From NCBI GenBank assembly GCA_026874595.1, contig CM049310.1:23166058-23230057 (forward strand): DNA of 64,000 bases, written 5' to 3'. Positions 22,661 to 34,290 of this stretch are shown here, piece after piece. This stretch comes from Sipunculus nudus (lineage: Eukaryota > Annelida > Sipuncula > Golfingiida > Sipunculidae). Each line of letters starts with the position of its first letter. Position 1 is the first letter of the stretch. The position numbers and the translations under genes were made by a program. Under the pieces are notes generated by a model. The model saw nothing but the letters and a program-made list of their open reading frames with translations, did no database searches and had not been told where the DNA came from.

Positions 22661-23402
22661 TTTCAGACCGCGGTGTCTCTTGTTGTGAAGGACTGAATAT
22701 ATCAGTCCAACTTTACATGCCGTCAGGTGTAAAAATCTCCTTGTGAGCGAAAATTACCCCAATGACGCCTTTATGTGCTGGGTCCTTCATTGTGTCAAAT
22801 TCAGCCGAGTGTAAAGGTTCATGGGCCATTTGATTTATATTTATATTTCTCAAGATTCAGCCACTGGAGGAACTGAAAAGTTCTGAGCAAGAAAATTTGA
22901 AATTGGCTGAATTCCAGCAGTTTCAATTTCTTGAAATTACTTTTCAGGTTTTTAAGCATATGGTACCCCAAAGCATTGACTTGCTTTGTAAGAACATATC
23001 TGCTCAGGTATAAACAAGTGACCCATGGGTCATGACGCTCAGCCGACTTACATGTTAACAATATGTCCATATGTCCTATGCACAGGCAACTAATTAAGAT
23101 ATTGTAGGTGGCATCGTTCATGCATATAAGCTCAAGCATCAAGACCCATAAGCACACCAAATTTGAAGACAATCTAACCAGCCTATCCTGAGGAATCTGG
23201 CAATTGGTGTGTGTATTTTGCATTATTTCTGGGGTGCTCAAACATACCGCGAAACTCTGAGAATATAGTTCACAGTGACTCAATTTCATGTTTCTGGAGA
23301 AAACTTTTGAGGAACTCTCAGGATGTCAAGTTAGAAGATTCTAGGTCCAATGTTTTGATTTGTGCACTACTTTGGTATCAAATATTCAATTATCTCTTTT
23401 TT

Positions 23403-23430
23403 TTGGGGGGGGGGGGGCGGGGGGGGGGGT
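23403..23430. repeat. G-run in family A monomer
   Basis: Over 20 G with one C interruption, placed after the ATCTC/TTATTC block as in the other monomers. The duplicate at 25400-25434 is longer, with two C interruptions. Confidence 0.9.
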
Positions 23431-24191
23431 GCTTATAAGCCCCATAGCTGGGAGAATATAGGTAACAGACACCTAATTTCAGGTTTCCAAGGATATTTTT
23501 CAAGGATATAGGTGGTGCCACTGGTCTGTAGAAATTGTTAAAACATTCCATGACCAATATCAATGCAAAGAATCATGGTGATCAATGCATTAGTTGTTCA
23601 GATAATTGAGCTTTTGTATCAAATTTTTTATTATTCGGGGGGGGGCAGGGGGGGGGGGGGTTGGGGGCTACTTCTGTGCCCCATAACTCTTGAGGATATG
23701 GGTAACGGAAACTTAATTTCAGGTTTCCAAGGAGATTTTTCATGCATCTTCCTGGAAGTCAAGTGTGAGGATTCTAGGTCCAGTGGTTACGATTTGTTCC
23801 CTGTTAACAGATGCCACATCTTTAAAGGTCTAAAAAACAGGGAAAAAATTATTTTAAAAAATACAGGTGGTGCCACTGGTCTGCAAAAATTGATAAAACA
23901 TTCCATGACCAATATCAATGCAAAGAATCATGGTGATCAATGCATTAGTTGTTCTGTTACTTGAGCTTTTGTATAAGATTTTCCATTATTCTGGGGGGGG
24001 GGCTACTTCTGAGCCCCATAACTCGGGAGGATATAGGTAACAGAGACTTAAACTCAGGTTTCGAAGGAGATTTTTCGTGGACCTCCCTGGATGTGAAGTT
24101 AGAAGATTCTAGGTCTAGTGGTTACGATTTGTACCCTGTTAACAGATGACCTTATCTTTTAAGGTCTCATAAATAGAGAAAACAAATCGTA

Positions 24192-24655
24192 AACTAGATG
24201 TGTCGGAACGACACGAATGCCCCCGCCTTGGGGAAATTAGAAACATTTGTTAAATTTTGTAAAAATTTTTAAGTTCAGGAGGTGTCGTATGGTCAAAAGT
24301 ACAAAATGCAACAAGGGCAAAATGCAAACTCGTTCTGTAATGGGTCATTATCAAGCAACACACCAAAAATCAGGCCAGTATCTGCAGGCATTGTGAAAAA
24401 AAGTCCAAACATATGCATTCTTCATAAAAATTTCGTCTTTCATGAAATTTTCTATGTTCAGGATCTGTCATATGGTCAAAAATAGGTCAACTGGGACGAA
24501 ACGCAAACTCAATCTGTAAGTGGTCATTATGCGCCCACAGACTAAACATTTGGCCAGTATCTGTAAGCATTGCATTGGGAAACCAGAATATTAGCAAAAG
24601 CTGATAATCAGTCATAAATTTAAATTGGAGCGGTCTGTACCATGTTTCATAACAA
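24192..24655 (+). mobile_element. HINE-like element, family D, 5' part (duplication copy 1)
   Basis: AACTAGATGTGTCGGAACGA with the hairpin GTGTCG-GAA-CGACAC, followed by ATGCCCCCGCC. It is truncated at the duplication junction. Confidence 0.75.
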
Positions 24656-26664
24656 TTTCAGACCGCGGTGTCTCTTGTTGTGAAGGACTGAATATATCAG
24701 TCCAACTTTACATGCCGTCAGGTGTAAAAATCTCCTTGTGAGCGAAAATTACCCCAATGACGCCTTTATGTGCTGGGTCCTTCATTGTGTCAAATTCAGC
24801 CGAGTGTAAAGGTTCATGGGCCATTTGATTTATATTTATATTTCTCAAGATTCAGCCACTGGAGGAACTGAAAAGTTCTGAGCAAGAAAATTTGAAATTG
24901 GCTGAATTCCAGCAGTTTCAATTTCTTGAAATTACTTTACAGGTTTTTAAGCATATGGTACCCCAAAGCATTGACTTGCTTTGTAAGAACCTATCTGCTC
25001 AGGTATAAACAAGTGACCCATGGGTCATGACGCTCAGCCGACTTACATGTTAACAATATGTCCATATGTCCTATGCACAGGCAACTAATTAAGATATTGT
25101 AGGTGGCATCGTTCATGCATATAAGCTCAAGCATCAAGACCCATAAGCACACCAAATTTGAAGACAATCTAACCAGCCTATCCTGAGGAATCTGGCAATT
25201 GGTGTGTGTATTTTGCATTATTTCTGGGGTGCTCAAACATACCGCGAAACTCTGAGAATATAGTTCACAGTGACTCAATTTCATGTTTCTGGAGAAAACT
25301 TTTGAGGAACTCTCAGGATGTCAAGTTAGAAGATTCTAGGTCCAATGTTTTGATTTGTGCACTACTTTGGTATCAAATATTCAATTATCTCTTTTTTTTG
25401 GGGGGGGGGGCGGGGGGGGGCGGGGGGGGGGGGGTGCTTATAAGCCCCATAGCTGGGAGAATATAGGTAACAGACACCTAATTTCAGGTTTCCAAGGATA
25501 TTTTTCAAGGATATAGGTGGTGCCACTGGTCTGTAGAAATTGTTAAAACATTCCATGACCAATATCAATGCAAAGAATCATGGTGATCAATGCATTAGTT
25601 GTTCAGATAATTGAGCTTTTGTATCAATTTTTTTATTATTCGGGGGGGGGGGAGGGGGGGGGGGGTTGGGGGCTACTTCTGTGCCCCATAACTCTTGAGG
25701 ATATGGGTAACGGAAACTTAATTTCAGGTTTCCAAGGAGATTTTTCATGCATCTTCCTGGAAGTCAAGTGTGAGGATTCTAGGTCCAGTGGTTACGATTT
25801 GTTCCCTGTTAACAGATGCCACATCTTTAAAGGTCTAAAAAACAGGGAAAAAATTATTTTAAAAAATACAGGTGGTGCCACTGGTCTGCAAAAATTGATA
25901 AAACATTCCATGACCAATATCAATGCAAAGAATCATGGTGATCAATGCATTAGTTGTTCTGTTACTTGAGCTTTTGTATAAGATTTTCCATTATTCTGGG
26001 GGGGGGGGGGGCTACTTCTGAGCCCCATAACTCGGGAGGATATAGGTAACAGAGACTTAAACTCAGGTTTCGAAGGAGATTTTTCGTGGACCTCCCTGGA
26101 TGTGAAGTTAGAAGATTCTAGGTCTAGTGGTTATGACTTGTACCCTGTTAACAGATGACCTCAACTTTTAAGGTCTCATAAATAGAGAAAACAAATCGTA
26201 AACTAGATGTGTCGGAACGACACGAATGCCCCCGCCTTGGGGAAATTAGAAACATTTGTTAAATTTTGTAAAAATTTTTAAGTTCAGGAGGTGTCGTATG
26301 GTCAAAAGTACAAAATGCAACAAGGGCAAAATGCAAACTCGTTCTGTAATGGGTCATTATCAAGCAACACACCCAAAATCAGGCCAGTATCTGCAGGCAT
26401 TGTGAAAAAAAGTCCAAACATATGCATTCTTCATAAAAATTTCGTCTTTCATGAAATTTTCTATGTTCAGGATCTGTCATATGGTCAAAAATAGGTCAAC
26501 TGGGACGAAACGCAAACTCAATCTGTAAGTGGTCATTATGCGCCCACAGACCAAACATTTGGCCAGTATTTGTAAGCATTGCATTGGGAAACCAGAATAT
26601 TAGCAAAAGCTGATAATCAGTCATCAATTTAAATTGGAGCAGTATGTACCATGTTTCATAACAA
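24656..26664. repeat. 2-kb tandem duplication, copy 2
   Basis: The second copy of 22661-24655. The junction at 24655/24656 joins family D core sequence to the original upstream flank, with AAT microhomology. Few substitutions are visible. Confidence 0.92.
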
Positions 26665-27487
26665 TCCACCAAATGCTTCCTGAGAAATAAGCTCCTAAGT
26701 TTTTTTTTATACTAAGCTCTGTGACCTTGAAAAGTAGGTCATATCACCCATCTTTGAACTTGACCAAGATTATGTAAATATCATGCAATAGCACTGAAGA
26801 AATGAAGTTCCTGTGTTGAATACCTTACGAGATATCCTGCACAAAAGGCCAAAATTGAAAAATCTGATAAAAATTCATTAAAAATTCAGAAATTGTAGGT
26901 GGTGCCACCAAAATTGTGACCATCATTCCAAATGATCATAGTAAGTTTTGTGAAAATCCACACAATGGTTCCTGAATTATATAAGTTTCTGAGTGTTTTT
27001 GTATAATCAGCTCTAAAACAAAGAAAAATAAGTCAAGGTCACCCATCTTTGCACCTGACCAAGATTTTGTTGATATACATCTTCAATGATGAAATAAAAT
27101 TCCAACGGTGAATCCTTTTAGAGATATCCTGCTCACAAGGCCAAAATTGAAAAACCTGATAAAAATTGACTAAAAAATCAGAAATTGCAGGTGGCGCCAC
27201 CAAAATTGTGCAGCATGTACAGACCATCAGTCCCAATAAGCATAGTATGTTTTGTGAAAATCCACACAATGGTTCCTGAGATATAAGCTTCTGAGTGTTT
27301 TTCTATAATCAGCTCTAAAATGTAGAAAAATGGGTCAAGGTCACCCATCTCCGAACTTGACCGAGATTTTATCCATATACATCTTCACTGATGAAATAAA
27401 ATTCTTACGGTGAATCTTCTTTAGAGATATCCCGCTCACAAGGTAAAAGTTAACAAAGCGGGATGGACGGATGCAGGACGGACACCG

Positions 27488-27543
<56 letters not shown>

Positions 27544-27592
27544 GCTTGGGTGATGACAATAGCCCATCAGCCTATGAGCTGAAGGCTAAAAA
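26665..27592 (+). mobile_element. HINE-like family C fragment with 3' end
   Basis: There are about three ~285-bp units with AAGGTCACCCATCT, GAGATATCC and GGTGGCGCCACC, then a (CAGA)n microsatellite and a 3' hairpin (AGCCCATCAGC / GCTGAAGGCT) followed by AAAAA. The 5' end was not identified. Confidence 0.65.
27492..27544. repeat. (CAGA)n microsatellite
   Basis: About 13 perfect CAGA tetramers. They lie in the position taken by the CGGACAGA tract in the other families. Confidence 0.95.
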
Positions 27593-28500
27593 CAGCTGTA
27601 CATGTACATTTGTCATGAAAATTTATATTTTTCATGAAATTTTCTATGTTTAGGGGCTGTAAAACAATCAAAAGTAGGTCAACCGGGACGAAACGCGAAC
27701 TCGATCTGTAACTGGTCAACATCTGCCCACACACCAAAAATCAGGCTAATATCTGCAGGCATTGGGGAAAAAAAGTCTAAACATGTGTATTTGTCATGAA
27801 AATTTATGTTTTTTCATGAAATTTTCTATGTTCAGGAGCTGTAAAACAGTCAAAATAGGTCAACCGGGACAAAACGCGAACTCGATCAGTAACTGGTCAT
27901 CATCTGCCCACACACCAAAAATCAGGCTAATATCTGCAGGCATTGCGAAATAAAGTCCGTACATGTGTATTTGTCATGAAAATCTATATTTTTCATGAAA
28001 TTTTCTATTTTCAGGAGCTGTAAAACGGTCAAAAGTAGGTCAACCGGGACGAAACGCAAACTCAATCTGTAACTGGTCAATATCTGCTTACACATAAAAA
28101 ATCAGGCCAATATCTGCAGGCATTACGAAAATGTCCGTACATGTGCAGTCTTCATGAAAATTTCTATTTTTCATGAAATTTTCTAAGTTACGGAGCCGTA
28201 AAACTGTCAAAAGTAGGTCAACTGAGACGAATCGCAAACTCAATCTGTAACTGGTTATTATCTGCCCACACACGAAAAATCAGGCCAATATCTGCAGGCA
28301 TTGCGAAAAAAAATCCGTACATGTGTATTTGTCACGAAAATTTCTATTTTTCATGAAATTTTCTAAGTTTAGGAGCCGTAAAACGGTCAAAAGTGGGTCA
28401 ATCCAGATGAAACGCGAACTCGATCTGTAACTGGTCATTATCTGCCCACACACCAAAAATCAGGCCAATATCTGCAGGCATTGCAAAAAAAAGTCCGTTC
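27593..28500. repeat. family D core: five ~180-bp tandem units
   Basis: Each unit repeats TTCATGAAATTTTCTA, CGGTCAAAAGTAGGTCAAC, GGGACGAAACGC, CTGCCCACACACCAAAAATC and ATCTGCAGGCATTG. Similar units are seen at 24250-24600 and 26260-26600. Confidence 0.88.
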
Positions 28501-29424
28501 AACTGTTTGATTTCGGGATGACGGAAGGACGGAATGATGGACATGGGTAAAACTATATGCCCCGGCCACTTTGTGGCGGGGGCATAAAAATTGGAAAAAA
28601 TACAGGTGGCGCCACCAGTCTGCAGAAACTGATGAAACATTCCATGATGATCAATGCATTAGTTGTTCATTTACTTGAGCATTTGTATCAAATTTTCTAT
28701 TATTCTGGGGGGTACTTCTGAGCCCCATAACTCGGAGGATATGGGTAACAGAGACTTCATTTTAGGTATCCAAGTTTTTCAATGGATCTCAATGGATGTC
28801 AAGTTAGGAGATTCTAGGTCAAGAGGTTACGATTTGTGCCCTGTTAACGGACAGACAGACAGAGGGACAGACGGATAGCTAGACAGACGGACGACGGACA
28901 AAGAGTGATCGCTAAAGCTCAGATGACTTTCAGTCAGCTGAGCTAAAAACATGAGGCATAGGTATTCTATCTGGTTTTAGCTTCAAGCTCAGTTGCCTCT
29001 GTAACTTTAAACTTTCACAAAAATGACCATTTGGTCACTGGAGAGCAAACAATTAATTGAAATTACACCTATACAGGTATGTATTAATATAACAATAACT
29101 CTCATGCCATCCTTTCAAAATGTGCAAACAAAAATCAAGACTCCAGTTGGCTGCCAATAACATTTATAACCATGCAAATATAGGTCATCTAAAATAAATT
29201 TAATTATTGGCTTTATATAAATATATACAAAGATGCAGTTACATATTTGGCAGAAATAAATCCAAGTATAATTGGCATTGTGAATCTTTTTAAAAATTGA
29301 TATTCTTGACAAATGGAATAAAAAGCTTGAAACAATATATGACAAGGCACACACATCTATAAATGAATGAAGCTTATTTAAATATACCAGCAATGCACAA
29401 TTACAAATTTCACTGGCAGTTCAC

Positions 29425-29460
29425 AACAAGTAACACATGGGTCATGTCACTCAGCTGATC
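29425..29460 (+). mobile_element. family A 5' terminus fragment
   Basis: AACAAGTAACACATGGGTCA...CTCAGCTGATC, a mutated family A 5' end. No matching 3' end lies nearby before the MEGF9-like exons. Confidence 0.6.
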
Positions 29461-32400
29461 AGCAGGACCTGTGACAATAAAACCTATAACACACAAGTGC
29501 GTAGACTGATTTTGTCAGAAGGAAACAAACAACTTTCATAAATAACATGTATTTTGTCAAAAACAGCTCATAATACAATGAAAAGGTTGATATTTTTTCC
29601 TTTTATGGTGACACAGATGTAGATTAAAGGAATCTTATGATACAGTACAAGAGGTTTCTTTGCCAACTCTACAAAACTTGTTCATATTTATTTGAGCAAA
29701 GCTGTTCAACCAAATCGGTTTGAATCCGTGTTGTGAGTTCACATGAGCATAAGGCCAAAGCAAATACAGGGTTGTAACTGATAGCTTTTTCTTTTGGGGG
29801 GGGGGGGGAGGGACACCAAAATAATTTACTGGGTAACTCAAAAATAGGTCCAAACCATTCTAGAGCTACCACACAACACTTTAGCAAAGTGGATAAAACG
29901 AATAGCAATCAAATTGATTTGAAACCACCTCCTGAGCTTATTCAAAAAATTTTTGTCCAAAATCTTTTGAAAACAGCATCGATTGCTGAGTGAATGCTAA
30001 ATTTGCATTCATACTGTTTTCAGTTTTTTTTTGCATTTGCCATGTAAAAGGGTTTGAAAAGTTATTTTTCTTTACTGAAGGACTGAACAGTTTACACTTA
30101 TCATGCACAGAGTGACCAGGAGAAGAAACAGATTTTAACTAGGACAGGCTAGTGTTCCTGATACTATACATGATGCCAGACAATGACAGTGACGCCAAAC
30201 TAGGGCTTACCGTTAAGTACTATTTTACAAGATAATACAAGAAGTATAAAAGTATAAATTTATTGGTTAATTGAGAATTTTTTAATTCAAAATGTGCCAT
30301 TACTGTGTAAAAGATGTTTTTAAGATAAAGCTGAGCTGACTTTCTTAATATATGCATGACAGTAATATATCTTTATTTTGTATACACATGAGTCAATGTT
30401 ATATATTGGAATGTTGAGCTGAACCTGTAAGTCAGACCTGTATTTTTTCAGTCTGAATACAATGTGTAAATATGCAAAAACTTTAAGTGCTTTTCACATG
30501 GAAAAAATAAAGCCTGTCTATAATAACGAGCAAGAAGCCTAAGAAAAATCCACATACACATTCCTGATAAATTAGATCTTTTTGTTTAAATTCACTTAAA
30601 ATGGACCAAAATAGGGTCAAAGTCTTTCATATAATCAAGTCATTACACCTTTTTAAATTGGTTTGTCCTTTGACCAATGTGCATTCAAAATTGAATGGCA
30701 TCTGTTTAGTAATTTGTTGGCTATACTGCTCACCATGTATTTATATGTGAAACTTGGAAACATTGTCGTCTGCCTGCAACATCATGGGAAACTGATAATA
30801 ACATCATTACTGTCCTGATAATAAACACAAATAAAATTCCCAGATATAATGATACTGATAATTTTATAATTTAAAGAAATAAATTAACTTGTATATTCTA
30901 ACTATGCTTTATTCACTGATATTTATTTGTGATATATATCATATGTGAAACATCACATCATACAAGCTGCAGTATGTTTTTTTTCCTAATCCACTACTAA
31001 GCCTGTTACCAAAATATGCGCTAATTAAAAAGTGAGATTCATGTCTCCTCTGTGAAACACAACACAAGTGAGAGATTGATGAGTCTCATATGGTGCATAC
31101 TGGTATATACAATACATAATAAATATACATGTTAAACCACCATCTCACAGGAATGAGTTCAGAGTCAGTGTTGGTGAGAGAATTTTTAATGATCTGTATG
31201 TAAACTAGAACATTGTAGCTGTAACTATTGCTATATGTGTCCTGCTAATGTTGGCTGGCAAGCTGGACAGAAGGGCAAGTAACTTTAGATCAGATGAACA
31301 ATACAGTTTCCACAGTTAACAAGAATTTATACATGTACATGAAAAAAAGTAAGCTTATACACACAATTATTAACCAGTCACACATGTTATCACACAGGTA
31401 CAGAGGCCCTGGCATTTGTAATATTACACTTCATTCAAGGTTCATATCAATTTCAATGGGCGATATGGATTATACATTTATTTAATACAGTGATCTCATA
31501 TCAGCCTGGCATACAGTGTACTCACTGAAACAAAGCCCCAGAATGAAATTAACAAGCAGCACAATTGGTGTGACATCACTGTACACTTTTGAAGTGTTAC
31601 TTGAGCACTTTGTGAAAACAGGGTGAGAGTACACAGGTGTGTTTATAACATGTGTGGCTACTTAATAAAAATATTATGAATCAGCTTGTTGGGCATTTCC
31701 TTTGCATTGGCTTAAGGTACCTCAGCCCTACGGGCCTCAGGCTGATATGCCACTCTCTGGCCAATATGAAGGCAATATGGAACAAGCTGGTTAATAACAT
31801 AAAAATATCAGCTAAACAAACCATTACATAGCCTTTTTTTACAAATTGATATAGGAGATATAATCTAAAACAAACCTAAAATAAAAGGTTAAAATAGATT
31901 ATTCTTCAAATCTTAGCTGTTATATAGCACTGAAAAAACAAAAGTCTGAGGGGACCACAAATATTGTTAGAGCACGGCCCAAATCTTGCCAGAAATTGAC
32001 GTACATACTGTTACATTGCAGTACTTGAGATCACAAGCTCCAAATGATGATACACATGGAGGTGATTAGCAGTGAACACACTCAGTGGGTTTGCTATCTG
32101 ATGCTGGCTAACAGAAAAACCTAAAGTGGCATGAAAGGACAGCCCAAGTGAGCTTAGAAACAATAATGGAGGGTAGGATTAGGATCTGCAAGAAAAAAGA
32201 GATCATCCATAACAGTTTAGTCCTAATGGCAAGTACAATGTTTAATTTTAGTATCAAGAATGTAATGATATTCAAAGACACCCAAACTTGTGTTTTTATG
32301 TAGACATAATACATTTTTTTTCATACTTGTGGCTTTTTAAAATATGCTATGCAGGGAATCTTAGTAGAACCACTCAAAAGTGACCTTTCACCGGGAAAAA

Positions 32401-33084
32401 GAAGGCAACCATGAGGTTGAAGCAGGAAACACAGAAACACTGCCAAACAACTATAATTTAAGAAATATAAGTGCTAAATTTACACCAAGTGACAATGTTT
32501 GCCAATTCAATATGAAATTGTCAATCATAAAAAGTTATGTTTGAATTCATAGATTAAGTGCAGCCAACATGGCTGACAATGAATGGTCAAATAATGCTGT
32601 CTTTGTGATGGCTGTTCCCCTAAAAAACATGAATGGAAGACTTGATTTTGAATTTATGAAGCTGTATTAATTGAAGCAAAGCTCAGTATATAATAAAGGT
32701 CAAACAGCTGTGCCAAAAAATAAATACAACTGTTCAATATGAGAAAGAGCACACCATGTGCTCTGAAAAAAAAAAACACAATGGAAACTCCCCGATATGG
32801 AATATTTATATGAATTTAACAAAAATTTCATGAATTCTGAACACAGGAGCTTTGGATAAGTTTATACATGTATCTTATTGTCAATTAAAGTCCAACTTCA
32901 TGGGATTCAGGTCTCATGCTCAGTTCAGCAGATACCTTGCTGCAGTGAGGCCACAGGACATGTCTACAGAGGGAAGATGCTGTTAACCATATTATTAGAC
33001 TTTCATGTTAATGCTTATTCTCTGAATGGGGTTAAAGGCATCCAGAAGCTACATTGCTGAAGTGAACCTTTGAGGTTGTAAAAT
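29461..33084. other. AT-rich sequence downstream of the MEGF9-like gene, no gene seen
   Basis: It may include the 3' UTR of the MEGF9-like gene at its upper end. One G-run (29798-29811). Short frames lack domains or splice context. Confidence 0.5.
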
Positions 33085-33470
33085 ATTATTGTATACTGAG
33101 ATTCACTATTTTGACAATCAAAGTGGGAATCAGCAGCTCAAAGTCCAACAACTTGATCTCAGTATTCAATATACTGGGATTCATGATTTCGAAGATCAAA
33201 GTGGGGATCTGCAGCTCAAATCCAACAGCATAGTCTCAGTATTATATATTCTGAGATTCATTATTTTGACAATCAAAGTGGGGATCTACAGCTCAAATCC
33301 AACAGCTCAGCCTAAGTATTATATATTCTGAGATTCATTATTTTGACAATCAAAGTTGGTATCTGCAGCTCAAATCCAACAGCCCTATCTCAATATTTAT
33401 CATATACTAAGATTCATTATTTTGACAATCAAAGTGGGGATCTTCAGGTACAAAGTCAAACAACTTGACT
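33085..33470. repeat. tandem repeat, ~84-bp unit, about 4.5 copies
   Basis: Each unit has ACTGAGATTCATTATTTTGA, CAATCAAAGTGGGGATCTGC and AGCTCAAATCCAACAGC. It lies about 0.5 kb below the MEGF9-like stop codon, so possibly in its 3' UTR. Confidence 0.9.
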
Positions 33471-33994
33471 GTTAGGCAACATCCATCCCCTTAATTTCTT
33501 TGAATTATGCCCATAGGCATTGATACTAACTATTACTGTCCAATAGTTGTTACGATGGCCCTTTTATCTGACAAGTCTAATAACGGATTGTGATATGTAC
33601 AATGTAGTTCTTGTTGGAAAAATAATATAAACTTTTGAGTATTTGTGTTAGTGCAATATTATCTCAGGAAAATCCTGTTTTTTTTAATAAACAATCATGA
33701 CTGTTCATTGTACCTGTCCCTTGTATCATGGTCCCTTGTATACTGGAATTGTGTTAAAAATGGCAGGGTTTGTAAAGGCAGAAGAACAAGTGTGGCACTA
33801 AGTATGCAAATATTTGAAAATTAAAAATAACAATCAAATATACAGTACATCACACAGACAAAAGGTATCACATGCTGTATAATACTTTTGCCATCTTTAA
33901 TTCTGTAATTATTACCTCCTCAATTTACCTCTGCCAATTTCACCAAGCACACTATCTATCAGATCTGTGTTATTTATGTACACACCCAAGGTAT

Positions 33995-34290
33995 TTACAC
34001 AAGAGGTGTTTTGTCCGGTGCAGGTGCTGGGTCCGTATTATCTTTACTGGCAGCAGGTGGCGCCCTCTCATCACGGTATTCGTGGTGCTCCATCCTGTCC
34101 GAGAAATGCACTGCTTCATGATCCTCTCGCAATTGAACAGTCCAGAAATTGAAAGGTTTGTATCGGAAATTTGACCAGTGTCTGTAGATGCAGTAGGAGG
34201 CCAGGATGATGACCACCACGGCTAGGACGATGCCTAGTGTCACAACGATAATCATGTACTTGTTGGACCCCGAGTCGTGATTCAGCTCAC
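33995..34290 (-). CDS. MEGF9-like last coding exon: transmembrane helix and tail
   Basis: The acceptor ACTGCAG precedes 34290 and the stop is TAA at 33997-33995. After a short polar stem (SELNHDSGSNKY) comes a hydrophobic segment of about 25 residues rich in I, V and L. Next is a basic stop-transfer region (YRHWSNFRYK), the conserved-looking FNFWTVQLRED, and a Pro/Ala/Asp-rich end finishing PDKTPLV, which could be a C-terminal PDZ-type ligand. The 3' UTR extends to lower coordinates and its end is not clear. Confidence 0.85.

Larger units (their letters stand above)
22661..24655. repeat. 2-kb tandem duplication, copy 1
   Basis: It matches 24656-26664 nearly base for base at an offset of 1995, growing to 2009 only through G-run length changes. 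It contains 5' flanking sequence, the 5' part of a family A element (from 23013) and the 5' part of a nested family D element (from 24192). Confidence 0.92.
26201..28590 (+). mobile_element. HINE-like element, family D, full copy interrupted by family C
   Basis: The 5' end is AACTAGATGTGTCGG with the perfect hairpin GTGTCG-GAA-CGACAC, then ATGCCCCCGCC. The 3' end hairpin TATGCCCCGGCCAC / GTGGCGGGGGCATA is followed by AAAAA; GGCGGGGGCAT is the reverse complement of the 5' motif. The core is ~180-bp tandem units. Family C sequence (about 26600-27592) splits the core. Confidence 0.75.
25008..28949 (+). mobile_element. HINE/pearl-like element, family A, copy 2 (with nested D and C); 5' part duplicated at 23013
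   Basis: The 5' end is AACAAGTGACCCATGGGTCA at 25008, duplicated at 23013, then GCTCAGC(C)GA. Core monomers carry the expanded G-runs. At 26201 the monomer is interrupted by family D, resuming at about 28591 (AAAAATACAGGTGGCGCC). The 3' end is CAGA/ACGG words (28852-28905), then the hairpin AGCTCAGATGACTTTCAGTCAG CTGAGCT and AAAAA. Confidence 0.75.

Noticed and set aside
22819-25284. Matching minus-strand frames in the two duplication copies (156 and 97 codons)
   Set aside because: Same DNA duplicated; one copy is shortened by a single substitution, showing no constraint, and no domain is recognisable.
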